Source: Oxytricha trifallax
Lineage: Eukaryota; Ciliophora; Spirotrichea; Sporadotrichida; Oxytrichidae
Direction of reading: 5' to 3'
NCBI GenBank assembly: GCA_000711775.1
Contig: ARYC01000307.1
Span: forward strand, 62,001-126,000
DNA length: 64,000 bases
The translations under genes were made by a program, and so were the position numbers. Below are positions 54,999 through 64,000 of this stretch, piece after piece (the stretch's first letter is position 1; each line of letters opens with the position of its first letter). Below the pieces are notes generated by a model. It was not told the origin of the DNA, made no database searches, and was given only the letters and a program-made list of their open reading frames with translations.

Positions 54999-56288
54999 TC
55001 AACTTAACAATTATACTTCATCTCTGAATTCAGCTTCTTCCTCTTCCATTTTAATTACGTTTTACTTTTGATATCTTCTGGTAGCGTCGAGAAGAGCGAT
55101 GTCCCTAGCGAGGGGTCTAACTCTGTCCTTGAAATCTTGGAGGTCAAGGGCGAAGTTAGAGAATACTGAGAGCTCTGGGTTGTATTCTCTCTTTGCAATC
55201 ATCCAGTAATCCTTATTGTCGTTGTTGTTAACTGTGTAATCTTCGTAGATTTCACCGAATCTAATCTTGTCTCTGTTTGTAAGGTTCTCAAAATACTCGA
55301 AGAATCTCTGCTCCTCTGAATCAGTCTCGTAGTAATCTCTGTACTATTGAAGTGCTTCTTTAACAATATATTCTCTCATTGGCTTTGTCTCATCGATTGC
55401 AGTGTTCTTGAAGTTTGCTGGGTCAAGCATGGCTTGAGCAACTGAAGAATCCTTTTGATCTTTTCTGAATAGATCGAAGAGGTCTTGCTCAAGAGCAGGG
55501 TCTCTGGTTCTAGCTCTATCAGTAAATCTGGAATAAGCTCTACCTTATCTTCTTTCGAAGGTTTATGGGTCATCATTGCACATTCTGTACTTGTATTTGA
55601 AAATTTTCTGCTCAATCAAATCTTCATAGTTTTCATGTGGCTCATCGATGAGTGAGGTCTCGATGAAATCGTACTTCTTGAATTAGAATTGACCGCTTCT
55701 TGCAATTGCGAGTTCATCGTACATCTCCTCTACCTTGGAATCCTCTGGATCATCCTCGAGATCAGTTTCAAAATAATCTCTATATTGTTGCTCTTCTTCA
55801 GTTAGACCTCCGAAGAAATATGTATAGTTTTCAGTCCATCTTTCTCTCTTTTTCTCAAGCATTCAGTTAATAAAAGGAAGTAGAAATTATGTATATGACT
55901 TAAAGTCTTTGATTCTTTATTCTCTTCTTTGATGATTATCTGGGTCAGTGAACTTTCTAGATTGGAACTTCTCAACCTTATTGAAAATTCTGTCAAACTT
56001 CTTGATTGATTTTTCAATGTTAAACCAGGATTCATAGAGGTCTTTGCCATATGGAGTGGGAATGTGAATTCTGTGCTTTGCGAGTTGTCTGTCGACCTCA
56101 ACGTAAGAAGAGTGCATAGCGTACAATTTTTCGTGAGCTTCCTTGAGTTTCTCCAATTTGTAAGCTGGATCAACTAAAATTCTATCTGCCTCATCGGAGT
56201 TCACGTGAATGTACACGTTTGTTCCTGGGACTGTTTGTAAAGTGGCCTGGGGTCTATCACCAAAGAAAGATGTCAAATTGATTTACAT
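54999..56288 (-). CDS. Ciliate protein of unknown function, possibly mitochondrial
   Basis: ATG 56288 to TGA 54999-55001; one intron (about 55840-55900). About 400 residues, rich in Tyr, Asp, Glu, Arg and Phe, mostly helical and without low-complexity Gln: FFGDRPQATLQTVPGTNVYI, HRIHIPTPYGKDLYESWFNI, NYTYFFGGLTEEEQQYRDYF, YDFIETSLIDEPHENYEDLI, LDPANFKNTAIDETKPMREY and DYWMIAKREYNPELSVFSNF. It looks well conserved and highly expressed (no TAA-rich tracts, balanced codons). It sits next to a COX5B homologue and has the style of ciliate-specific respiratory-complex subunits, but I cannot place it in a named family. Confidence 0.75.
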
Positions 56289-56517
56289 GTCTTCTTCAGC
56301 AACGTCGAAATCAAAACACCTAATGTTTTGTTTTATTTGCAAAGGATTTTAAATATAGGATGGAAGGTATAGCAGATTAGCAAATTAATTTAATAGAAAT
56401 AAATTTAATTCAATAATGTCTATTTTTAAGTTATACTAAAAATACTAAAATTACATAAAATATACCCTTAATCAGATTCATTTAAGTCTTTAAATATGTA
56501 TATTTAATAATTAATCA

Positions 56518-57105
56518 TCAATAATATATCTCTTTAAAATGAGATAGAGTTGAGAACATGAGTGAATAATAATCCTATTGTTCTGAGAATTCATCCTTTA
56601 ATCTGACAATTTTGAAGCACTATCCGCACACTTGACATCTATGAATTGGGCCTTCTCTCACAAAGTAGAACATCTTTTCATGAGAGTGAGAATCGTCTTC
56701 AATACCTGGACCCATGCAAATAACAATTCTCCATGATGAATCAGAAGTGAAAATAAGAACTGGGTTATCAATGGTACCGAATTAAGAGTGCACGACTGAC
56801 TCCATTTCATGCCACTGATTGAGCTCAATAGCATTTTGTGTAATTGAGGCACTGAATGATGCTGCGGTATTACCGTGAGTTCTATAACCCTCTGGCAACT
56901 GTGAATTCATGCTGAGACCGTCTTGCTCGAAGAAACTTTGTACGTGACGGTATGGCTTTTGGAATCTATCTCTAATCTTATCAACGAATGAGAAGTAACC
57001 TCTCTGAGTTAGGTTTGGCTGAGCAGAGGTAGAGAGAGCAGCAGTCTTTTAAAGAGTGGATAATTGCTGTCTTCCTTGCTTCTGCAGATTCTTTAAGAGC
57101 ATCAT
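56518..57105 (-). CDS. Cytochrome c oxidase subunit 5b (COX5B/COX4-type) homologue
   Basis: ATG 57105 (a second in-frame ATG at 57102) to TGA 56518-56520, single exon. The N-terminal leader LLKNLQKQGRQQLSTLQKTA is basic and amphipathic, a mitochondrial presequence. The C-terminal half carries the subunit signature: FGTIDNPVLIFTSDSSWRIV, CMGPGIEDDSHSHEKMFYFV and REGPIHRCQVCGQCFKIV, with the Cys-x-x-Cys zinc site. The family is a nuclear-encoded, zinc-binding peripheral subunit of respiratory complex IV on the matrix side. The N-terminal extension is longer than in animals and fungi. The last dozen residues are uncertain. Confidence 0.85.
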
Positions 57106-57270
57106 ATTTAGATTCTTTCAATATTTATTAAAATATTTATTATACTCGCTAATAAATATTATAGCATTTAAATTACACACAACAAAAATAACTCTTTATA
57201 CGTAGGTTTTTATTGTATTATTGCATAATTGCATAGTGCTAATTATTAATAAAATCACTTAATAAAAGTA

Positions 57271-59420
57271 ATGGAGAAAAAAAACATAGAGAAGAGAGGT
57301 CCAATTCAAGCTAGACTTTACAAAGCTGAAGTAAGAAAAATCCCCAATTTCTTGAGCGAGGAAGCATTTTATCACGGTTTTAACGTCGACCTGCCCATCG
57401 ACTTCAAGTATTTCGTACCAGGGAAGACAAAGTAAGTGCTCACTTTATACTAAAATAAGTTAATAATGTTATAATTTATCTAGGGAGAGGAACGATCACT
57501 CAATTGCATACTATGGCTTCGAGCATAAACAGACTCTGGAATAGTTTATAGCCAAATTCAACAATTTCACCATTCAAGATGAAAAGGGGAAGAGCTACTT
57601 GCTTCAAGTGCAAAGAACCATCTATCAGAGTTTGCCACTGGAGAGTCGCTAACAAAAACAAGTTGTTAATAAGCTAGAGAACACAATTCACGAGGACGAG
57701 GACTATAAGGCGTTTATTGAGAAGTTAAATGCTAAACCTGCACCACCATCTGTATCATAGAATGAGAAAGTTTAAAGTGAGGTTGGTGGACGCAATTAAC
57801 CCAGAGGTAATAAAAGAGTTAATATTGCAGCTGCAGTTGAGGAAGATGCTGAAATAATTGATACATCAACTACTAATAATCAGCTCGCTACTGATGGTAC
57901 AACTATTGCATCTATTGAATATTGTAGGAATACATTCGAAAGTGAAAAATTAGAGCTAATTAAATTAAATTAAAATCAAAATCGGGGCAGTTAAAGTTGG
58001 CCAATTTAAACGAACTTGGGCTCATTCGATAGAGAATTTAAAATTAGATTGACTTTACAATTGGCGGTACTATTTTATCGTATCGAGGAAGCGATAAAAT
58101 AGTACCGCCAATTGTAAAGTCAAGCTAATTTTAAATTCTCTATCGAATGAGCCCAAGTTCGTTTAAATTGGCCAACTTTAACTGCCCCGATTTTGATTTT
58201 AATTTAATTTAATTAGCTCTAATTTTTCACTTTCGAATGTATTCCTACAATAATGAATTCTTGTAAATTTTCAAAAAATAATTTTTTTTATTGATTATCA
58301 TTTCTATGTTAGTAGCTTTACTTATTAACTAAACTTGATAAATATCATTAATATTTATCTTTATGAATTTTAAGCAGTCTTTTGATTATCTCAAATAAAT
58401 TTATGTATCCACAAAGCTATATTGAAATAAATAAAATTTTAATTTGCATTTAAATAATCAGATTATTCACAAATAATGTTAATTAAATTTACAAATTTCC
58501 TGTTTTCCTTTCGTATCATCTCTTCCCGCTCAGTTGAGAACGGCGTGCTATAAGTATTTTATTATGAAAAATGGTTTTAGTAAAAATTACATTGATTTAT
58601 GAAATTTAAGATATCAAATCAGATGCCACTACTGTCATTACTGCAAATCCAGTAATCAAGGATGAGACTCCAGTAAAGCCAAAAAGTACGATATCATTAA
58701 ACTCAAACTTTTATCATAGAACCAGTAAGAATAGCACCCTTGGTCTAGGCAATCATTGAGAAAGAGCAGAAATACCAAGAAGAAAAGAGAAGCAAGCACG
58801 ACAGACACAACACCAACAGACAGAATAAGAACAAACATGGTGATAAGGACAACAAAGGCGATAGACATACCAAGAAAGATAGGTAGTCTAATTAACAAGA
58901 CCAGTAGCAATAACAGCCTTAGCAGTACAGAATTAAGCAGAAAGACAACAATACTGCCACTGGGGATGTTTAGTCGATAGGCTAGATCTCAGATCATCAA
59001 ACTGTTTAATCACAGCATAGTGGCAGTAATTAAGGCAGCAGCTCATAGTACAGCAACAACAAACATCATGGTGATAAATACGAGGACAAGAGAAGAGGAG
59101 CAGCTGGGGATTACAAACCCAATTAATATGAGCATAAAGATAAATACGACAAAGAGAGGGATAGCTATCATAACAAGCAGTCTTATCACAATCATAGAGG
59201 TGGGGATTAATATCAGCAGTAGCAACATAGTAGTCATAGTAGTTCTTAACATTAAGATGATAAACGTTAATAAAACTATAGAGATGACAGAGAGCATCAC
59301 AATAGTAACACTTAACATCAGCAACATAGAGATCATCAATATGTAAATATAAAGCACAATAAGTGTATTAAATTAGAGTTAGAAATGAACAATAATAATT
59401 AAATATATAAATTAGATTGA
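57271..59420 (+). CDS. UPF3: UPF3-type nonsense-mediated-decay factor, split by a palindromic IES
   Basis: ATG 57271. Residues 1-140 or so match the Smg4/UPF3 RNP-like domain: EVRKIPNFLSEEAFYHGF, DHSIAYYGFEHKQTLEQF, IAKFNNFTIQDEKGKSYLLQ and VQRTIYQSLP. A middle linker reads QPRGNKRVNIAAAVEEDAEI. The C-terminal region (about 58600-59420) is very basic, His/Lys/Arg/Asn/Gln-rich (EKEQKYQEEKRSKHDRHNTN), as in other UPF3 proteins. UPF3 bridges exon-junction complexes to UPF2/UPF1. Introns: one near 57433-57483, and one near 58689-58721. A 331-bp palindromic element (57921-58251) lies in the linker. The junction between 58260 and 58600 is unresolved. TGA at 59418-59420. Confidence 0.85.
57921..58251. 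mobile_element. Near-perfect palindromic element (331 bp), AAT target duplication
   Basis: The terminal repeat ATTGTAGGAATACATTCGA is the same as at 19783-20199. AAT flanks lie at 57918-57920 and 58252-58254. Arms of about 160 bp are almost identical inverted copies joined by a loop of roughly 10 bp near 58082. No coding capacity. The near identity of the arms implies recent origin or ongoing arm homogenisation. Confidence 0.9.
58262..58600. other. AT-rich intron or IES region within UPF3
   Basis: No coding sequence. Possible donor GTAAAT at about 58264, but phase with the next exon does not fit, so an additional IES may be involved. Confidence 0.4.
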
Positions 59421-59427
59421 GAAAAGT

Positions 59428-60133
59428 ATGGACGCTTTGAACAACGTGGAAAGCAGAAAAATCACTGCCATTGAAAACATGCAAAAACTAGAACTAGCCA
59501 TCACGTAAGTTTAATATTTCACAACGAATTGCAAAATTCTATTCATTGCAATATGTTTTATATGAAATTGTTGAATACACTTAAGAATGAGTTTATTAAT
59601 AATAATATTGGTATAGTCATGCTGATTAAAGATCAAGAATCAGAAGAGATATCGCCACTAGAAGTTCAATCTATGTCGCTGCAATTCTCTTATTCCCAGT
59701 TGGTGCCTATGTTGTTTATGTAAGTATTTTCTATGTTATAATTGGTTTTTCTATAATAAGGAGGAAATACCTATCTTACTCTCAATAATTATTTAATTTA
59801 CTCTATTTTTAAAGCAATTGGCTGCTCCATACGGTGCACTACACAACGTGAAATCAACCAACGGAGTATACATGTACACTCCTCAAAATTTCATGCAGAG
59901 ATTCAGGTCAGTTCAACAAATCTACAGACCTGGTAAGATTTATTATAAATTTCACTGGATAACTTCCCTATTCTTTATTGATACGATTTGACTATAATTC
60001 AATTTCTACTATAGAATTTTACTTCAAGGATCAATACACATCATTGAACATGTACGCCAGAAGAATCAATAAGCTCAGAAAGGAGGATGCACAAGCAGTC
60101 TCTGGAGCTCATTACCCAACCACATGGCACTGA
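59428..60133 (+). CDS. Small single-span membrane protein, probably mitochondrial
   Basis: ATG 59428 to TGA 60131-60133, with three GT-AG introns (first 59505-59631). About 140 residues: NNVESRKITAIENMQKLELA, then RRDIATRSSIYVAAILFPVG and AYVVY forming one membrane helix. Then comes NVKSTNGVYMYTPQNFMQRF and a C-terminal YFKDQYTSLNMYARRINKLR ending HYPTTWH. The intron positions and lack of low complexity suggest a conserved, well-expressed gene. It starts only 8 bp after the UPF3 stop on the same strand. The pattern is that of small ciliate respiratory-chain or ATP-synthase accessory subunits, but no named family can be assigned. Confidence 0.7.
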
Positions 60134-60363
60134 GAAACTAAAAAATCACTAAAAGAGTTAGGAAGTTTACTGCAAAATCATAAGTTAACATTCTTAACTC
60201 TCTTTTATTTAAAAGTAACAATCACTCTTAAATCACAAACTTATCTCCTGATTTTATAATTATTATGCAAATTAGTCTAAAATTCCAAAAATTAATGGGA
60301 AAAATCCTAAAATTTAATTAACAATCAGTCAGCAAAATATCGATGTGAGTTTTATGTGAGAAG
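60134..60363. other. Spacer between convergent genes
   Basis: AT-rich, presumably both 3' flanks. No gene. Confidence 0.5.
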
Positions 60364-61175
60364 TCAGTAAAATCCCTCATTTCCACCTTAATAGTAGTTC
60401 TACTATTAAGGATTCTGGTAGGTATTATCATAGTATTACTACTGATACTACCCTACGTTGTTGTCGACAAAACCCCCCAACCCTTATCCAGTTTTATTCT
60501 ATGGTTTGAAGCTTGTAGATTACAAGTTATATTGATTGTTAACTTACATTTACTGTGGTTCATAGTAATTTAGTTGTTGATTGTAGTCATATTATTACTG
60601 GTATTGCTAGTCATACTACTACTACTATTACTGCTGTTGTTGATAGTTGTTATTCTGGTAATTAAAGTCGTTTTGGTAGTTCTATTGATATGCCACTTTG
60701 GGTCTAGGCCTGAACTCCTGAGATTCTGATGTCATTTAAGGTGGTTGCTATTGTTAAAACTGCTTTTATTGTTGTTACTGCTCTACACTGTAATCAATTC
60801 CTTTGTTGAAATTTCCGCCTTAATTGTACTTATTGAAGCCTTGATCTTTGTAACCACCAGTTTTGTTGTTATAGTCTCTATCTTTATTGTAATTCTGATA
60901 TTCTGGTTTCTATTGCCTAGTATCGTTTTGATTATAGTCGTTTTTCTGGATATATGGCTTGGTATTATCATATTTGTTTCTAGTTAGATCCTATTTCCAA
61001 TCTCTGTTCTCACTGCCTTCGTTTTGAGGATATTAGTTTTACTAAACTCCACCCTTGCTGTAAGTTGGTCTTTAGGACTAACTTTAAAATTAGTTTTGTG
61101 TTCTTTCATCAGCTCCGTACCTCTTTTATTGATGATCCCTTACTATGGATAATTTCCTATTGATAAGATAATTAA
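60364..61175 (-). CDS. Gln/Tyr/Asn-rich low-complexity protein
   Basis: Minus strand, ending at TGA 60364-60366. Continuous frame with Tyr, Gln, Asn, Lys and Gly repeats: RYGADERTQNQFQSQSQRPT, KYDNTKPYIQKNDYNQNDTR, YNKDRDYNNKTGGYKDQGFN, SESQEFRPRPKVAYQ, then poly-Gln and a final YQNPQQQNYYQGGNEGFY. Composition is prion-like, as in RNA-granule proteins. The 5' end is unclear: the frame stays open to an ATG at 61308 inside the neighbouring MORN gene, which is unlikely to be real, so a first exon or MDS is probably missing. Confidence 0.6.
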
Positions 61176-61204
61176 TTAGTTTTTTAATGGAATAATTTAT
61201 GAAA

Positions 61205-62665
61205 TCAATTCTCTTGCAAAACCTTGATAAGTTGGTTATCTTTCCACTCACCAATAATACTTTTCCCATTGCTTTTCTCAAGTTCCCCTCTTCCTTAGAG
61301 TACGTCATTTATCCATATAGCCCTAAGTATACTTCCATCAGTATATTGCATGATTCCAGCTCCATTCTTCTAATCATTCTTGAACTCTCCCTCGAAAACT
61401 GCTCCATCCCTCATAACCAACTTGCCATGGCCACATCTCTGGTCATTTTGAAACATACCCTCATAAGTAGATTTATCGTCATATTTCCTGATGCCTTTTC
61501 CATGCTGTTTGTCTTGCTTCCACTCTCCGTTATAGAAATAACTACTTTGCCCTTTAGACCCGCTCATAGTACCCATTCCATGTTTCTTCCCGCAAGCCCA
61601 CTATCCATAGTAAACTATCCCACTGGAAATGAATTCCATTTTGCCGTAGCCATGTTTCATATCATTAAGCCATTCTCCACTGTACTTATCTCCATTTGGA
61701 AGGATATGCTCACCCCTACCCTGTCTTATATTGCTTTTGAAAGTACCTCTAAATATTGAATTATCTGAACTACGCAATTCTCCTTGACCATCCTTAATTA
61801 AGGTATTTTTCAAAACCTCTCCGGTGTACTGATTTCCGGATTCGTCTACGAACTGTTTTATTTCTTTTTGTTGTACTTGCTAAACAACATTTTGTTATAG
61901 AACTTGCTAAGATTGCTATTCTTACCTATGATGAGGCATTTATTACTGCTGAGGATGATTACTTTAAAATTATTGTTAAGTCGTTATTTAATTGGTAGAT
62001 GGTTACTCAGATTTCTCAATTCTATGATTATGAATGTTAATTTGTTATGTATTCATTTTCATGTCACCAATGCTTTACTCAGTGACTTAAGTCTATTAAA
62101 ACTGAGGGTTCCTTTTCTGGCCAGAGTTTATCTTATTAGAGTTCTATTGCTAGTTTTTAATTGGAGAGACAGTATTTGTCAAGTGATCTCTATCAAAAGT
62201 ATTCTCCATTTGCTCGTAAAAATCCTCGTTTAAGTGCTACTTTTCATCATAGATTTACTATGGATCATGTCTGATAGGTGATAAGCTCTCTGGTTTTCTA
62301 AGATTCTACTAATTCTAATTACTTCTTGAAGTTTGTCTCAACTTTTCTTGCTAGTTTGACCTTTAAGTCGAAAACATGTCAACACTTTTAGTATTGAAGT
62401 TGCTGCTAGTGGATAACTTTTTCTCCGAACTACCAAGTTTTACTTTGATATACTTGCTCATCAAGTAATCTAGATCTTGTTTGAAGCTTTGAAAATCGAA
62501 CTCTAAAGTCGCACCCTATTAATCAACTCGCTCTGATTCATTGAAATGTTAGAATTCTTGGTGACTGAGTTGCAATCTCTCTAATGATTGCTGTTTTAAG
62601 GCTTAATTATCTATTCCCGTCAGGTATTCTGCTTCTAAGATATGCTTTTCCAGCTGTTCTTTCAT
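61205..62665 (-). CDS. MORN-repeat protein
   Basis: ATG 62665 to TGA 61205-61207, one uninterrupted frame of about 486 codons. The N-terminal 280 residues are charged then Gln/Asn/Ser-rich (EKHILEAEYLTGIDNQALKQ; LDYLMSKYIKVKLGSSEKKL). The C-terminal 200 residues hold about eight MORN repeats of the form Y-x-G-(E/Q)-(W/F)-x-x-x-x-x-x-G-x-G: NQYTGEVLKNTLIKDGQGEL, DKYSGEWLNDMKHGYGKMEF, VYYGQWACGKKHGMGTM, FYNGEWKQDKQHGKGIRKY, YEGMFQNDQRCGHGKLVM and VFEGEFKNDQKNGAGIM. MORN proteins bind membranes or organise cytoskeletal structures; here the disordered N-terminus may tether it. Confidence 0.9.
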
Positions 62666-63096
62666 CTGTGCATTCACAATTATTTATTAAGAAATATTTT
62701 TTGCACATTTATTAATAATAATAACTTGGAATGTTTTATTATAATGACAAAAACCATCGGTAACTTCTTAACAGCTCAAAATAACATAGTTAATAAATAA
62801 TTTTGATAAAAAGATCTAAATACATTAAGAAAAGTTGATAACAATTAATAAAAATATTTTGTAATTATTACACATCTATGTCAATTTATAATATTTTTCT
62901 GTTAAAATATCTCATTTTAGTTTCAAAATTTTTATTATAATTACATTTTAAAATACAGTAAATTATCTAAGTTTTAGAATTAAAATTATACTATATCTTT
63001 GTTTTCTTATATTTATTTGTCAATTTGTATTTCAACTTATTTCCTAACAAATATAAAATTTTCTTAAGTTTATGTTAAAAAAATGTTTTTTTAACA
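62666..63096. other. AT-rich intergenic spacer
   Basis: No gene seen. Confidence 0.5.
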
Positions 63097-64000
63097 TCAT
63101 TTAAATGTTAAATTTAAGTAATAAATTAATATTTTATTACAATGATTCTCCCTGTCTCTGATTATCATATTTTCTTGATATATCTAAACCTACTCAGAGC
63201 TAAGAAACTGCTGAACTCTAGAGTACATTTGAAGCTACATAAAATCCCATAGATCAATTAAGAAGCAAGGATAGAAGTTAAGAACAATTAGATTAAAAAT
63301 TAATTATAATTGGCTAATAATATAAATAATTAGGCTAAAATCAAATTTACACACCCTGATTGGAATATTTTATAAGGACAATCAATCGAGCCAATAGTTT
63401 TAATAATTAGCCCAAACATTATAATTATACGCCAATAATTATAAATTCTTAATTTAATTGTTCTTAACCCCAATTCTCATGTCTTAATTGATATATGGGG
63501 TTTTATGCTGCGATATTTATTACAAGCAACTCTGAATAAACTACACTGATTGATTGATCTAGTGCGAAGAATCTTTTTACGACACCGTAGAATGTAAGTA
63601 TTTCATGTCTCTAATCAACGTATCTAAGTTTTAGTTTGTGTAACTACTATGAGGTTAAGATTGATAGCTTGAGCTGAGGGCTTTGTGATTCTGTGGTGGC
63701 TTTATTTTAGAGAAATTTTTACTTTGCTAGTTTGGCTAATGTGACAAGTTCGATCTCAATGTGCTGAGGTCATTACCATTTTGATAATGCTTATAGTCTT
63801 ATTCTTCGAAACTTTATACGGTATCTATCTAATCAAGGCTCTGATTGTAATCTATGTGATTTTAAGGTGATTGATTTAAGATCTATGGAGTTTTTTAAGT
63901 ACCAAAATGAGGGAGTTATTCTTAGTTTTGTTAATGATTCATACTTTAAGACTATATTGGAAGTTGCTACTATTAACTGAGAGGTTTCATTTGTTTTTAA
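63097..64000 (-). CDS. Gln/Asn/Ser-rich protein, partial, interrupted by an IES
   Basis: Enters from beyond 64000 on the minus strand and ends at TGA 63097-63099. The visible part reads SQSMNHQQNQEQLPHFGTQK, NQSLDQIDTVQSFEEQDYKH and LDTLIRDMKYLHSTVSQKDS. After removal of 63249-63490 it continues as WDFMQLQMYSRVQQFLSSEQ and NMIIRDREN. Low-complexity with some helical parts; family not recognised. The 5' end is outside the window. Confidence 0.65.
63249..63490. mobile_element. Inverted-repeat IES (about 242 bp), pointer ATA
   Basis: The terminal inverted repeat ATCAATTAAGA (63253-63263) pairs with TCTTAATTGAT (63482-63492). Inner sub-terminal sequences TTAAGAACAATTA and their complement also pair. 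Removing it with one ATA keeps the Gln-rich gene in frame. Its internal GAACAATTGATTTAAAG-like and ATTATAATTGGCT-like sequences recur once near 48485-48525 inside an intron-like gap of another gene. Confidence 0.7.

Noticed and set aside
59020-59357. Long ORFs on both strands around 59.0-59.4 kb (plus frame rich in Ile/Thr, minus frame rich in Leu/Met)
   Set aside because: Both are shadows of the His/Lys/Gln-rich C-terminal region of UPF3, which reads through in a third frame with TAA/TAG as Gln.
61199-61759. Plus-strand 186-codon ORF
   Set aside because: Antisense to the MORN-repeat gene; repeats and motifs are unambiguous on the minus strand.
1-64000. tRNA or rRNA genes
   Set aside because: No segment with a cloverleaf-like pattern plus conserved T-loop and anticodon arm, and no rRNA-like conserved sequence, was found by eye.

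Overview
This looks like germline (micronuclear) DNA of a ciliate close to the hypotrichs Oxytricha and Stylonychia. Long proteins can be read only if TAA and TAG mean Gln and TGA is the only stop. Coding segments (MDSs) are broken by AT-rich spacers flanked by short direct repeats. Removing one repeat copy plus the spacer restores the reading frame again and again, which is the hallmark of internal eliminated sequences (IESs) with pointers. Four Tc1/mariner-type TBE transposons with C4A4-like ends and ANT target duplications are present. The species call is an inference. The code, pointers, TBE ends and frame restorations are read from the sequence.

Layout. 0.3-16.1 kb holds gene-dense DNA: two Gln/Asn-rich proteins, a Cys-rich surface protein, a secreted Cys protein, a large TPR plus cyclic-nucleotide-binding protein, an IMP-type peptidase homologue and a coiled-coil protein cut by nine IESs. 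16.1-17.2 kb is AT-rich with one GC-rich degenerate island. 17.3-21.5 kb is a DHHC palmitoyltransferase interrupted by two inverted-repeat IESs. 21.7-37.5 kb is transposon-rich: a deleted TBE (D), a glycine-zipper/OTU-like protease gene split by TBE-A, and a gene with an RGG tail split by TBE-C. 37.5-39.2 kb has only scattered coding islands. 39.2-46.1 kb has a protein kinase and a PP2C phosphatase whose metal-binding region is split by TBE-B. 46.5-64 kb is again gene-dense: an acidic Gln/Asn-rich protein, SUMO E1 subunit SAE1, a PPTC7-like phosphatase, mitochondrial genes including a COX5B homologue, UPF3, a MORN-repeat protein and partial Gln-rich genes.

How it works together. Most genes appear to be ordinary housekeeping genes, each probably destined for its own small macronuclear chromosome. 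The unifying feature is the mobile-DNA layer. Full-length TBEs and much shorter palindromic elements all sit at ANT (AAT/ATT) sites, several exactly inside codons of conserved domains, so the genes can function only after precise DNA elimination. Coordinates given for CDS features are outer limits and include introns and IESs. No tRNA, rRNA, CRISPR array or telomere tract was seen.
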